From Caulobacter sp. FWC26 (GTDB lineage: Bacteria; Pseudomonadota; Alphaproteobacteria; Caulobacterales; Caulobacteraceae), in NCBI RefSeq assembly GCF_002742645.2, contig NZ_CP033875.1, positions 1-64,000 of the forward strand: 64,000 nucleotides of DNA, given 5' to 3'. This document shows, piece by piece, positions 9,133 through 19,043 of this stretch. The notes beneath the pieces were generated by a model. It had not been told where the DNA came from, did not search any database, and worked only from the letters and a program-made list of their open reading frames with translations. Numbering within the stretch: position 1 is the stretch's first letter; each line of letters begins with the position of its first letter. The translations under genes and the position numbers were made by a program.

Positions 9133-11955
9133 ATGCCCCGTCGCCTTCGCCCCACCCGCCTGGAACACGTCGTCGACGGTCACGCCCTTAGGGCGAGGCT
9201 TTCGGCCGCTGCTTTGGATTCGATCGGCAACGAGTCCGAACAGCGCGCCCGGGCCATCGAGATTCTCAAGCAGGCGCTGTTTCGCGGCCGGATGATCGCC
9301 AAGGAGCGGCTGGAGAACGGCGCCAGCGGCGTCGAGACCAGCCGCCTGCTCAGCGGCGTCACCGACGAGGTGATCACCGCCCTCTACGACTTTACGACGG
9401 TGCATGTCTTCCGAGCCCGCAACCCGACCGAGGGCGAGCGCCTGTGCCTGCTGGCCGTTGGCGGCTATGGCCGGGGAACCCTGGCGCCGTTCAGCGACAT
9501 CGATCTTCTGTTCCTGCGCCCCTACAAGCAGACGCCGCACGCCGAGAGTGTGATCGAATACATGCTCTATGCGCTATGGGACCTGGGCTTCAAGGTCGGC
9601 CATGCCTCGCGGACCATCGAGGAGTGCGTGAGGCTTTCGAAGGAAGACTTCACGATCCGCACCTCGATCCTGGAAGCTCGCCGCCTGACAGGCGACGAGC
9701 GCCTGGCTGAGGATCTCAAGCGGCGCTTCCGCGACGAGGTCATGAAAAACACCGGCGCCCAGTTCGTGGCCGCCAAGCTCAAGGAGCGCGACGACCGGCA
9801 AGCGCGCGCCGGCGCCAGCCGCTACATGGTCGAGCCCAACGTCAAGGAAGGGAAGGGGGGGCTGCGCGACCTCCACACCCTGATGTGGATCGCCGAGTAT
9901 CTGCACCCGGTCGATCGGCCCGAGGACGTCTTCAAGATGGAGGTGTTTTCGACCCGCGAGACCAAGGCCTTCATCCGCGCCTTCGACTTTCTGCACGCGG
10001 TGCGCGCTCACCTGCACTTCACTACCGGGCGGCCCGAGGAGCGGCTGACCTTTGATCTGCAGCCGGAGATCGCGCGGCGCATGGGCTACGGCGACCGCGG
10101 CGACGCGCCTGCGGTCGAGCGGTTCATGCGCCGCTACTTCCTGATCGCCAAGGAAGTCGGGACCCTGACCCGCGCCTTCTCGGCCAAGCTGGAGGCCGAG
10201 CACTTCAAGAACGAGCCCAAGGGCATCTCACGCTTCCTTCCGGGGGCGCGACCCAAGCGCAAGGCTTTGGATGTCGCGGGCTTCTATGAGGACGGCGGCC
10301 GTCTCAATATCGCGGGCCCCGAGATCTTCGAGGCCGATCCCGTCAATCTCATCCGGCTGTTCAAGATCGCCGACGAACGCGATCTTGATCTGCATCCCGA
10401 CGCCTTCACCGCCGTCACCCGTAGCCTGCCGCTGATCACCTCGAAGGTCCGTCGCGACCCCGAGGCCTGCCGGGCCTTTCTGCATCTGTTGGCGCATGGC
10501 AAGCGCAGCTACCGCACCCTCACCCTGATGAACGACGCCGGCGTCCTGGGCCGGTTCATCCCCGAGTTTGGCCGGGTCGTCGCCCAGATGCAGTTCAACA
10601 TGTACCACTCGTACACGGTGGACGAGCACACCCTGCGCGCGGTGGGCGTGATCGGCGACATCGCGGCGGGGCAACTTGTCGAGGACCACCCCTTGTCAGT
10701 CTCGATCATGCCGCTGATCGAGGACCGCGAGTCGCTGTTCCTGGCCATGCTGCTGCACGATACCGGCAAGGGCGGGGTCGGCGGCCAGGAGAAGGCCGGG
10801 GCCCGCAGCGCCCGCAGTGCGTGCGAACGGCTGGGCCTGGAACGTAGCAAGGTCGAACTGGTGGCCTGGCTGGTCGAGAACCACCTCGTCATGAGCGACT
10901 TCGCTCAGAAGCGGGATGTGTCCGATCCCGGCACTGTCGCCGCCTTCGCCCGGATCGTCGAAAATCCGGAGCGTTTGCGCCTGCTGCTGGTCATCACCGT
11001 CGCCGACATTCGGGCCGTTGGGCCGGGCGTCTGGAACGGGTGGAAGGGCCAGCTGCTGCGGGAGCTCTACAACGCGACGGAGGCGGTGTTCCGCGGGGGG
11101 CGCGGCAGCGACGCCGCCGCCAATGTCCAGCGGCATCAGGAGAACGCCGCCGAGGCCGCGCGGGCCGCTCTGCTGGAAACCGATCCCGCCGCCAAGGGCT
11201 GGGTGGCGGCGATGGAAAACGCCTATTTCAGCGCTTTCTCGCAGGACGACCTGTTCCATCATGCGGAGCTGGCTCGCCGCGCCGCCATTCAGGCAGGGGC
11301 TGCGGCCGAAGGCCAGGTGCGAGCCGGCAGCAACGCGGCCGAGGTGGTCGTCGCGGCCAAGGACCGCCGAGGCCTGTTCTCCGACCTGGCCTTGGCCATT
11401 TCCTCGCTGGGCGGCAACGTCGTCGGCGCGCGCGTGTTCACCTCTCGCCAGGGTCAGGCCCTCGACGTCTTCTACGTCCAGGACGTCACGGGGGCGCCGT
11501 TCGGCTGCGAGAATCCTCGGGCCCTGCGACGCCTGGCCGATGCTCTGGAGGCGGCGGGCAAGGGCGACGCGCTTGCCGTTGAGCCTCGCCGGGGTTCGGA
11601 ACAGACCCGCGCGGCGGCTTTCGCGATCGCCCCGTCCGTCACCATCGATAACGAGGCGTCGAACGACGCCACCGTCGTCGAAGCCTCGGGGCGCGACCGT
11701 CCCGGCCTGCTCCACGCCTTGGCCAAGACCCTGGCCGACAGCGCCCTTTCCATTCAGTCGGCCCATATCGACGGCTATGGCGAGCGGGCGGTCGACGCCT
11801 TCTACGTTCAGACGGTCGAGGGCGGCAAAGTCACCGACACGCGAAAGCTGAACGCGCTGAAGGCCGATCTTCTGGCGGCGCTGGAACAGAACGAAGCCGG
11901 CGCTCCAGCCGCGCGCCCAGGCCTCAGGCGCGCCCGAGCAAGCGTGGCGCGATAG
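9133..11955 (+). CDS. glnD: PII uridylyltransferase / uridylyl-removing enzyme GlnD
   Basis: Bifunctional nitrogen sensor: it uridylylates PII (GlnB/GlnK) when glutamine is low and removes UMP when glutamine is high. The 940-residue protein has a nucleotidyltransferase domain (GGYGRG from about residue 110, DID at 122-124), an HD hydrolase domain (HD at about 542-543 in LLHDTGKG), and two C-terminal ACT domains that bind glutamine (KDRRGLFSDLALA and GRDRPGLLHALA). All catalytic motifs are present. It follows mutS by 20 bases and ends 4 bases before the convergent moaC stop. The usual neighbour order with mutS is shared by related alphaproteobacteria. Confidence 0.98.
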   Translation: MPRRLRPTRLEHVVDGHALRARLSAAALDSIGNESEQRARAIEILKQALFRGRMIAKERLENGASGVETSRLLSGVTDEVITALYDFTTVHVFRARNPTEGERLCLLAVGGYGRGTLAPFSDIDLLFLRPYKQTPHAESVIEYMLYALWDLGFKVGHASRTIEECVRLSKEDFTIRTSILEARRLTGDERLAEDLKRRFRDEVMKNTGAQFVAAKLKERDDRQARAGASRYMVEPNVKEGKGGLRDLHTLMWIAEYLHPVDRPEDVFKMEVFSTRETKAFIRAFDFLHAVRAHLHFTTGRPEERLTFDLQPEIARRMGYGDRGDAPAVERFMRRYFLIAKEVGTLTRAFSAKLEAEHFKNEPKGISRFLPGARPKRKALDVAGFYEDGGRLNIAGPEIFEADPVNLIRLFKIADERDLDLHPDAFTAVTRSLPLITSKVRRDPEACRAFLHLLAHGKRSYRTLTLMNDAGVLGRFIPEFGRVVAQMQFNMYHSYTVDEHTLRAVGVIGDIAAGQLVEDHPLSVSIMPLIEDRESLFLAMLLHDTGKGGVGGQEKAGARSARSACERLGLERSKVELVAWLVENHLVMSDFAQKRDVSDPGTVAAFARIVENPERLRLLLVITVADIRAVGPGVWNGWKGQLLRELYNATEAVFRGGRGSDAAANVQRHQENAAEAARAALLETDPAAKGWVAAMENAYFSAFSQDDLFHHAELARRAAIQAGAAAEGQVRAGSNAAEVVVAAKDRRGLFSDLALAISSLGGNVVGARVFTSRQGQALDVFYVQDVTGAPFGCENPRALRRLADALEAAGKGDALAVEPRRGSEQTRAAAFAIAPSVTIDNEASNDATVVEASGRDRPGLLHALAKTLADSALSIQSAHIDGYGERAVDAFYVQTVEGGKVTDTRKLNALKADLLAALEQNEAGAPAARPGLRRARASVAR

Positions 11956-11959
11956 GGCC

Positions 11960-12430
11960 CTAAGCGGCTTTCCAGTCGCCCGATTTTCCGCCGGTCTTTT
12001 CCAGAAGACGCACGGCTTCGATGATCATGCCCTTCTCGGCGGCCTTGAGCATGTCGTAGATCGTCAGGCAGGCGACCGAGGCCGCCGTCAGGGCCTCCAT
12101 CTCCACGCCTGTTGGCCCGGTGGTCTTGACCCGGGCGGTGACGTGAAGTCCGCCGTCCGAGGGTTCGACCGCCACCTCGACTTTGGAGAGGGCCAGGGGG
12201 TGGCAGAGCGGGATCAGATCGGACGTTTTCTTGGCGGCCATGACGCCGGCCAGTTCCGCCACAGCGCGGACGTCGCCCTTGCGGCCCGAGCCAGATATCG
12301 CCAGCGCCAGGGTTTCGGCGCTCATCCGCACGAAGCCCGACGCGACGGCCTCGCGGACGGTCGCGTGTTTCTCGGAAACGTCGACCATGCGGGCGCGCCC
12401 CTGGTCGTCCATGTGCGTGAGCTTGCTCAA
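11960..12430 (-). CDS. moaC: Cyclic pyranopterin monophosphate synthase MoaC
   Basis: Converts the MoaA product (3',8-cH2GTP) into cyclic pyranopterin monophosphate, the second half of the first step of molybdenum cofactor synthesis. The protein carries the family motifs [20 protein letters not shown] and [22 protein letters not shown] place the start at TTG 12430, giving [11 protein letters not shown], because most family members begin M-x-K-L-T-H; the TTG overlaps the moaB stop as TTGA, the coupling arrangement also seen for phoH. The alternative is ATG at 12412 (150 residues). Last gene of the moaADEBC operon. Confidence 0.93.
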   Translation of the reverse strand: MSKLTHMDDQGRARMVDVSEKHATVREAVASGFVRMSAETLALAISGSGRKGDVRAVAELAGVMAAKKTSDLIPLCHPLALSKVEVAVEPSDGGLHVTARVKTTGPTGVEMEALTAASVACLTIYDMLKAAEKGMIIEAVRLLEKTGGKSGDWKAA

Positions 12431-12978
12431 CGTTCCAACAACCTCGGCATCAGCTCGACCATGTTGCAGGGCTTGTGACGGCTGTCCAACTGGGCGGAAA
12501 TGACCTTGTCCCAGCCGTCCTTCACAGCGCCGTTGCTTCCGGGAAGGCAGAAGACGAAGACGCCGTCGATCAAGCCCGCCGTCGCCCGCGACTGCAGGGT
12601 CGAAAGGCCGACCGAGGCGTAGCTGACCAGGTGGAAGACCACCGAAAAGCCGTCGATCTTCTTGTCGAAAAGGGGCTCCAACGCCTCGACGGTGACATCG
12701 CGGCCTGTCAGACCGGTCCCGCCGGTGGTCACGATCGCGTCGACTCCCTGGCTGTCGATCCATGATCGAACCTGGGCGCGGATCTGATCGATGTCGTCGC
12801 GAACGACCGCGCGACCGCCCAGCTCGTGGCCGGCGGCCTTGACGCGTTCTATGAGAATCTGGCCCGACGTGTCGCTGGCCTCGTCGCGCGTATCGGAAAT
12901 GGTCAGCACGGCCACGCGCACCGGAGTGAAGGGAAGGTCGGGCTTAATCCCGCCGCCGGGCTTCAGCGCTTCGGACAT
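12427..12978 (-). CDS. moaB: MoaB/MogA-family molybdopterin protein
   Basis: MoaB-type protein of 183 residues, of the family that binds or adenylylates molybdopterin before molybdenum insertion. It shows the MoCF_biosynth signature [13 protein letters not shown], preceded by [16 protein letters not shown] near the N-terminus and followed by [12 protein letters not shown]. The ATG abuts the moaE stop codon with no gap, and AGGAG lies 8 bases before it inside moaE. The 3' end overlaps the TTG start of moaC. Whether it acts as MogA (adenylyltransferase) in this organism is inference; no separate mogA is visible in the window. Confidence 0.94.
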   Translation of the reverse strand: MSEALKPGGGIKPDLPFTPVRVAVLTISDTRDEASDTSGQILIERVKAAGHELGGRAVVRDDIDQIRAQVRSWIDSQGVDAIVTTGGTGLTGRDVTVEALEPLFDKKIDGFSVVFHLVSYASVGLSTLQSRATAGLIDGVFVFCLPGSNGAVKDGWDKVISAQLDSRHKPCNMVELMPRLLER

Positions 12979-13431
12979 TCAGGTCTCCTGATCCCACCGT
13001 TGCGCATCGGTCCTATCGCGCGCGGTCGGCTCGATCCAGCGGGGACCGTCGGGCCCGTGCTCCTTCTTCCAGAAGGGCGCGCGGCTTTTCAGATAGTCCA
13101 TCAGGTGGTCACACGCCTCGAAGGCCTCGCGGCGATGGGCGGCGGCGGTAGCCACGAAGACGATCGCCTCGCCCGGGGAAATACGGCCCACGCGGTGCAC
13201 GATGTGGACGTCCTGCAGGGTGAAGCGCGTGACCGCAGCTTGCGCGATCGCCGAGATCGCGCTGTCGGTGAAGCCCGGATAGGCCTCAAGCTCGAGCGCG
13301 GTGGTCGCGCCCTTCTCGGCGCGGGCGAGACCGACGAAGGTCGCCACCGCTCCTGTCTCCTCGCGGTGCGCGCAAAACGCGGTGACCAGCGCGCCCGGCT
13401 CGAAGGGCTGATCGGTCAGGGTGATGATCAT
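12979..13431 (-). CDS. moaE: Molybdopterin synthase large subunit MoaE
   Basis: Catalytic subunit that transfers sulfur from MoaD thiocarboxylate to cyclic pyranopterin monophosphate. The 150-residue protein has the family core TGAVATFVGLARAE, HRVGRISPGEAIV, AHRREAFEACDHLMDYLK and the conserved lysines in APFWKKEH near the C-terminus. The ATG overlaps the moaD stop by 3 bases, which favours equal synthesis of the two subunits. Confidence 0.97.
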   Translation of the reverse strand: MIITLTDQPFEPGALVTAFCAHREETGAVATFVGLARAEKGATTALELEAYPGFTDSAISAIAQAAVTRFTLQDVHIVHRVGRISPGEAIVFVATAAAHRREAFEACDHLMDYLKSRAPFWKKEHGPDGPRWIEPTARDRTDAQRWDQET

Positions 13432-13667
13432 CCGCCGCTCATCGGGGGCAGAAACGCCACCTCGGCGGCGGCGGCCAGAGCAACGTCGCCCCGGACGATC
13501 GTCTTGTCGACGGCGACCTGGACCCCGGCGGCGACAAGCGCTTCTCCCAGGGCGGGATCGGCGCCGGCGAGGCTGGCGCGCAGAGTCGCGAGATCTGGCG
13601 CGTCGATTTCACGCTGACGCCAGCCGGCCTGGTCGGCCAGGCGCCCGAACAGGAGAACGCGCGCCAC
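13428..13667 (-). CDS. moaD: Molybdopterin synthase sulfur carrier subunit MoaD
   Basis: Ubiquitin-like small subunit of 79 residues; its C-terminal Gly-Gly is adenylylated, loaded with sulfur and inserted into MoaE. The protein reads VARVLLFGRLADQAGW at the start and ends FLPPMSGG, so the essential di-glycine is present. The start is GTG 13667, one base after the moaA stop (TGA-G-GTG); the frame is open upstream, but that part lies inside moaA and does not resemble the family. It overlaps moaE at its end (ATGA). Confidence 0.94.
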   Translation of the reverse strand: MARVLLFGRLADQAGWRQREIDAPDLATLRASLAGADPALGEALVAAGVQVAVDKTIVRGDVALAAAAEVAFLPPMSGG

Positions 13668-13668
13668 C

Positions 13669-14718
13669 TCAGCCCCCCGTCGTCGACATGTGCCGCGCCA
13701 CGGACGGACGCGCGGCGGCGATCTGGAAGTCGTGCCCCTTGGGCTTGCTCGCGAGCGCCGCAAAGATCGCTTCCTTCAGCTCCGCGTCGCTGGCTCCGCT
13801 GCGGATCACTGCGCGCAGGTCGCTGGCGTCGTCGCGGCCCAGACAGGTGTGCAGTGTGCCCGTGCAGGTCAGGCGCACCCGGTTGCAGGTGTCGCAGAAG
13901 TGGTTGCTGAGGGGGGTGATCAGCCCGAGGCGCCCCCCTGTCTCGGCGATCCGCACGTAGCGCGCCGGGCCGCCCGTGGCGTCGCTGATGTCATTCAAGG
14001 TCCAGAAGGATGCGAGGTCGCGGCGAACATCGGCCAGGGACAAAAACTGGTCGGTGCGATCCTGGTCGACCTCGCCCAGCGGCATCGTCTCGATCAGGGT
14101 CAGGTCGCAGCCCCGCGCGTGGGCCCAGCGGATCAGGTCGGGGATCTCGCCGGCGTTGTCATGCTTCAGCGCTACGGTATTGATCTTCACTTGGAGCCCA
14201 GCCGCCTGGGCGGAATCGATCCCCGCCAGCACTCGGGCCACGTCGCCCCCGCGCGTTAGCGTCCGGAACAGATCCGGCTTCAAGGTGTCGAGCGAGACAT
14301 TGATGCGTCGCACACCGTGTCGGGCAAGTTCGGCGGCATGGGGCGCGAGTTGGGTTCCGTTCGTCGTCAGGGTCAGTTCGTCCAGGGCGCCCGATCGCAG
14401 ATGGCGAGACAGGTTTTCCACCAGACCCATGAAGCCTTTGCGCACCAGAGGCTCGCCGCCGGTCAGGCGCAGCTTGCGCACGCCCAGATCGATAAAAGCC
14501 GAGGCCAGCCTGTCCAGCTCTTCCAGCGTCAGGACCTCCGCCTTCGGCAGAAAGGTCATGTGCTCGGCCATGCAGTAGACGCAGCGCAGGTCGCACCGGT
14601 CGGTCACCGAGACGCGCAGATAGGTGACCGCGCGCCCGAAACCATCGATCAACGACGACGCGGGCGTCCGGGGCGCGGTCGAGACCGCTTGCGCGGGGCT
14701 GTCGTCATAGGGCGTCAT
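13669..14718 (-). CDS. moaA: GTP 3',8-cyclase MoaA (radical SAM)
   Basis: Catalyses the first step of molybdenum cofactor synthesis, the radical SAM cyclisation of GTP. The protein has the radical SAM cluster motif CDLRCVYC near residue 45, the GGEPL motif, and the second, GTP-binding cluster motif [18 protein letters not shown] near the C-terminus, which ends in the conserved Gly-Gly needed for activity. I choose the ATG at 14718 (349 residues); an upstream in-frame start at 14757 would overlap the divergent nucleotidyltransferase gene. Only 30 bases separate the two divergent starts, so at least one promoter must lie within the neighbouring coding region. First gene of moaADEBC. Confidence 0.97.
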   Translation of the reverse strand: MTPYDDSPAQAVSTAPRTPASSLIDGFGRAVTYLRVSVTDRCDLRCVYCMAEHMTFLPKAEVLTLEELDRLASAFIDLGVRKLRLTGGEPLVRKGFMGLVENLSRHLRSGALDELTLTTNGTQLAPHAAELARHGVRRINVSLDTLKPDLFRTLTRGGDVARVLAGIDSAQAAGLQVKINTVALKHDNAGEIPDLIRWAHARGCDLTLIETMPLGEVDQDRTDQFLSLADVRRDLASFWTLNDISDATGGPARYVRIAETGGRLGLITPLSNHFCDTCNRVRLTCTGTLHTCLGRDDASDLRAVIRSGASDAELKEAIFAALASKPKGHDFQIAAARPSVARHMSTTGG

Positions 14719-14748
14719 GTCTGGACGTAAGAATAGGCGCTGTGATCG

Positions 14749-15369
14749 ATGACGCAAAGGGATACGGGCCCATGGGATGCGATCGTCCTGGCCGCCGGAC
14801 GAGGCCAGCGGTTTGGCGGTGGAAAGCTGACCGCCCCGCTGGACGATAAGCCGCTGGTCGCCGGCGCGTTGTCCACGGCGTTTCGGGCCCCCGTTCGCCG
14901 GGTTTTCGTGGCGGTAGGGCCCGACCCTACGCTCCGGGAGACGGTAAGGGCGATCGCGGCGCGTCTGGACGAGACCGAGCGTCTCGTCATGGTTTCGGTT
15001 GAAGATTCGACCGCAGGCATGGGGGTGTCGCTCGCGGATGCGGCGCGCGCGGCGTCGGACGACGCCCGTGGGATTTTCGTCTTCCTCGGCGACATGCCCC
15101 GGATCGATCCCCGCACGCCCGAGCGCCTAGCCGTCGCTCTCCGTGGCCCGGACGATATCGTCGCGCCGACCTATCTGGGACGTCGGGGTCATCCGGTTCT
15201 GTTCGGCGCAGACTGGCTGCCGGCGCTTCGCGCCCTGTCGGGTGACGAAGGGGCGCGGACCCTGATCGCGCGCGCGGGCGCTCGCCTTATCCAGGTCGCC
15301 GTCGACGATCCTGGCATCCACCTTGATGTCGATCGGCCTGAAGACCTGCGCGCTCTACAGCGCCCTTGA
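14749..15369 (+). CDS. MobA/MocA-like nucleotidyltransferase for molybdopterin
   Basis: NTP-transferase of 206 residues with the N-terminal nucleotide motif [16 protein letters not shown] (about residues 11-26), the metal-site region FLGDMPRID and the substrate motif RRGHPVLFG. This pattern is closest to MocA, which attaches CMP to molybdopterin to form the cytosine dinucleotide cofactor, rather than MobA, which attaches GMP. The MocA reading is supported by the neighbouring two-subunit molybdenum hydroxylase, a class that uses the cytosine dinucleotide form. The MocA-versus-MobA choice is inference. It is divergent from moaA. Confidence 0.82.
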   Translation: MTQRDTGPWDAIVLAAGRGQRFGGGKLTAPLDDKPLVAGALSTAFRAPVRRVFVAVGPDPTLRETVRAIAARLDETERLVMVSVEDSTAGMGVSLADAARAASDDARGIFVFLGDMPRIDPRTPERLAVALRGPDDIVAPTYLGRRGHPVLFGADWLPALRALSGDEGARTLIARAGARLIQVAVDDPGIHLDVDRPEDLRALQRP

Positions 15370-15393
15370 GATCGAAGCCGTCGTCGTCGTCAC

Positions 15394-15618
15394 TCACTGC
15401 GCCGACGGCTCACGGGAGACCACGATCGCCTCGATCTCGGCGATCAAACGCAGAGCTTCGGCGGCGTCGCCGCGCTCCTCTAGCGCCGCCAGCCTTGGGA
15501 TTAACACTCGAAGCACGCGCCGATACTCATCGCCGACCGCCGCCAGGGCGCGATTGAACGCGGCGATATCCTCCTCGTCCGCCAAGGCGTCACAATCACA
15601 TTCGGACCTCGACGTCAT
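15394..15618 (-). CDS. Small acidic protein of unknown function, 74 residues
   Basis: Not recognised. The product is acidic and helical in appearance: after a Cys-Asp-Cys near the N-terminus it has an Ala/Glu/Leu/Arg-rich stretch typical of one or two amphipathic helices (RVLIPRLAALEERGDAAEALRLIAE is the general region, residues 37-61). It converges on the nucleotidyltransferase gene with a 24-base gap. The ribosome site is weak. Codon use (third-position GC) looks like that of real genes here. Confidence 0.55.
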   Translation of the reverse strand: MTSRSECDCDALADEEDIAAFNRALAAVGDEYRRVLRVLIPRLAALEERGDAAEALRLIAEIEAIVVSREPSAQ

Positions 15619-15794
15619 CGCGTCGGGCTCGCCGCGCGCGTGGGGGCCTCGCTGGAACGCCCAGGACTCCGCCGGAAGCGCCGTGGCTCAGGTCGGACCA
15701 AGGATTGGAAACCGATACAGTTACGCTTACCCATTTCATCAAGATGAATGGGCTTTTGATTCCCGTCTAGCGTGTATTTGGCGAACGCTGGTTG
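15619..15794. promoter_or_regulatory. Spacer with an AT-rich inverted repeat
   Basis: This 176-base stretch lies between the small protein gene and the end of the molybdenum hydroxylase. CCCATTTCATC (15730-15740) and GATGAATGGG (15743-15752) form a near-perfect inverted repeat with one extra T and a 2-base centre, followed on the plus strand by CTTTTGATT. It could be a terminator on the plus strand or a regulator site for the 74-residue gene, whose start is about 110 bases away. Confidence 0.45.
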
Positions 15795-17983
15795 CTAAGC
15801 CTGCGAACGGACGAAGGGCAGACGCGATGTCGCGGTCTTGTTGAGGGCGAACAAGGCGTTAGCCACCGCCGGAGCGATCACCGGCGTGCCGGGCTCGCCG
15901 ACCCCGCTGGGCGGATTTCCAGAGGGAACGATATTGGTTTCCACCAACGGCGCCTCATTGATCCGCAGGACACGGTAGCCGTCAAAGTTGGTCTGATCGA
16001 CCTGTCCGTCGGTCAGGGTCACCTCGCCGAACAGCGCCGCCGACAGGCCGTAGCACGTACCGCCTTCCATCTGGGCCGCGATCTGGTCGGGGGAGATCGC
16101 CACGCCGCAGTCGATCGCCGTCACCACGCGGCCGACGCGCGGCGCGCCATTCTCGAGCTTGACCTCGGCGACCTGCGCCACGACAGAGCCGAAGCTCTCG
16201 TGAACGGCGACGCCGCGTGTCCATCCCGCCGCCGCCTTGGGGCCGGCCTTCTCCAGCGCCAGGTTCAGGGCGGCGAGGTGACGATCGGCTCCGGCCTTGG
16301 TGTAGAGCGCTCGGCGATACTCGACGGGATCTTTGCCGGCCTTGGCGGCCAGTTGGTCGATGGTGTGCTCCATGACGAAGGCGGTGTGGGTCGCTCCCAC
16401 AGACCGCCACCACAGCACCGGCACGCCGATGTCGGGGAAGGCCACCTGGGCGTCGACCACGGGCGTCGCCTTCAGATAGGGCGAGTCATTGATGCCCTCG
16501 AACGCCGTGGAGTCAGGGCCCTTGCCCATCGGCATCGGCGCGCCCTTCATGATCGACTGGGTGACAATGCGATGGCGCCAGGCCGCCGGCAGGCCATCCT
16601 TGTCGAGCTTCACTTTGAGCGCGTGCACCACGATGGGCCGGAAATAACCCGACCGCATGTCGTCTTCGCGCGTCCAGACCAGCTTCACCGGACGGCCTTT
16701 GCCGATCTTCTTGGCGATATGAACGCACTCGACGGCGTAGTCCGACTGGAAGGTGGCGCGTCGGCCGAACGAGCCACCGGCGAACAGGGTTTCGATCTCC
16801 ACCGAACCCGGCAGGCAGCCGACCACCTTGGCGACGTTCAACTGATCGAGAGTCTGGCCCTGAGAACCGAAGGTCAGCTTGACCTTGTTGCCGTCGACGG
16901 CGGCCACGCAGTTCATCGGCTCCATGGTCGCATGAGCCAGATAGGGGAACTCGTAGTTCAACTCGACGACGTCGGCGCCCTTGGCTGATTCCAGGCCGGC
17001 GGCGTCGCCGCGCTGGTCGAAGGGCTCCCACTTCACAGAGGCGTCCTTGCCCGCCAGTACGTCGCGATAACCCTGAAGGATCGCCGCACTGCCGCGCTTC
17101 TCAGCCTTTTCCTCGTCCCACTCGACCTTCAGCGCTTCACGGCCCATGCGGGCGGCGTAGGTGTTCTGGGCGACGACGGCGATACCGGTCGGGATCTCGA
17201 AGACGTCGACGACGCCTGCGACCTTCTTGGCCTCGGCCGCGTCGAAGCTCTTCACCTTGCCGCCGAACCGGGGCGCGTGAGCGACCACGGCTGTCAGCAT
17301 GTCCGGCAGGCGGACGTCCTGGGTGTAACGCGCCGTGCCGTCGCTCTTGGCCTGCGAGTCCTTGCGGCGCACGCGATCGGAGCCGATCAGGGTGAACGCC
17401 TTGGGGTCCTTGAGCTTGGGATCGGCCGGCGGATTGACCTTGGCGGCGTCGTTGAGCAACTCGCCAAAGGTGGCGGTCTTGCCCGACGTATGGGTCAGGA
17501 CGCTGTCCTTCACCGTGATTTCGCCGACCGGAACGTTCCAGCGGTTGGCGGCGGCCTGCACAAACATCGCCCGCGCGCCGGCGCCCGCCTTGCGAAGCTG
17601 GTCCCAGGAGTTCGAGATCGCCGACGAGCCGCCCGTCAGCTGCGCGCCCATCGTGCCATTCGCATAGAGCTTGGCGTTGGCCGGAGCTTGCTCGACCTTG
17701 ACCTTGCTCCAGTCCGCGTCCAGCTCCTCGGCGACGATGGCGGCCAGACCGGCGTGATTACCCTGGCCAAATTCGATGTGCTTGGAGATCACCGTGACCG
17801 CGCCGTCGGGCGCGATCTTGATGAAGGGACCAAAGGCGCCGACTTCGACCTTCGAGCCGGCGCTCATCAGATCAGCGGGAGAGCAGCCGACCAGCAGCGC
17901 GCCGCCCACCAGGGTGGAGGCGACAACCACGTCGCGACGGCTGGGGAGGGCGGCTTTCAGGTTCTTGGGATCGACAGGGGCGT

Positions 17984-17987
<4 letters not shown>
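15795..17987 (-). CDS. Molybdenum hydroxylase large subunit, isoquinoline 1-oxidoreductase beta type
   Basis: Xanthine-oxidase-family molybdopterin subunit, 730 residues. The N-terminus has a Tat-type signal ([19 protein letters not shown]) with a following Cys, so it is probably exported folded to the periplasm. Family features include [40 protein letters not shown] and, near the C-terminus, [13 protein letters not shown] with the catalytic Glu at about residue 698. It overlaps the [2Fe-2S] subunit gene upstream by 4 bases (ATGA). IorB-type enzymes oxidise N-heterocycles or aldehydes; the substrate here cannot be read from sequence. The cofactor genes next door suggest local supply of cytosine dinucleotide cofactor. 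Confidence 0.92.
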
Positions 17988-18514
<527 letters not shown>

Positions 18515-18714
18515 GCGTCTTCGCCTCCCAACGAAAGACAGGCGCAAAGCGCCCCAAATAAACCTAACACTGTTCACACATGGCTTGGCCAGAGAGATTT
18601 TCAACCGAGGCCCGGACCCATTCGACGACGTTGAAAATCGTCGACGCCGGCGCGGGATGGCGGGGCGCCCGCCGCGAAACCCGCTATGCTTCAGCATCTC
18701 AAGGAGTTCGCGTC

Positions 18715-19029
18715 ATGCGCCGTGTCGCCATTGTTCTGGCTCTTGCGTCCGCCACGCTCGCGGGGTGCGCCACTGTCGCGCCGATGGATTCGACCGACGC
18801 GCCCATCCGCTACAGCTGCAAGTCAGGCAAGCGTTTCACCGCCGCCTACGCCCTGCACGGCAAACGCGTGGTGGTCTCCGCCGGCGGCGCCACCAAGACC
18901 CTCAAGCTGGCGCGATCCGGCTCCGGGGCGCGCTACACCGCCGGCCAGGCCGAGATCTGGAGCAAGGGCGCGGACGCCATGCTCAAGGGTTTTCCGGGCG
19001 GTCCTTACGAAGACTGCCGGTCGCAATAA
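18715..19029 (+). CDS. MliC-family lysozyme inhibitor lipoprotein
   Basis: A 104-residue lipoprotein with a signal peptide and lipobox (ATLAGC). The mature part matches the MliC/PliC domain: an early Y-x-C, a mid-domain G-G-A-x-x-T-L, the SGSGARYTAG active loop that reaches into the lysozyme active site, and W-x-K-G-x-x-A followed by a final Cys. Such proteins sit at the outer membrane and block C-type lysozyme. Ribosome site AAGGAG lies 8 bases before the ATG. The next gene follows after 14 bases, so they may be co-transcribed, although their functions do not obviously connect. Confidence 0.83.
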   Translation: MRRVAIVLALASATLAGCATVAPMDSTDAPIRYSCKSGKRFTAAYALHGKRVVVSAGGATKTLKLARSGSGARYTAGQAEIWSKGADAMLKGFPGGPYEDCRSQ

Positions 19030-19043
19030 GCTTTCGAGGTTTC

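Noticed and set aside
12431..12763. Upstream extension of the moaC frame into moaB
   Set aside because: The extra residues are Arg/Gly/Pro-rich noise from an overlapping frame; MoaC similarity begins at the TTG at 12430.
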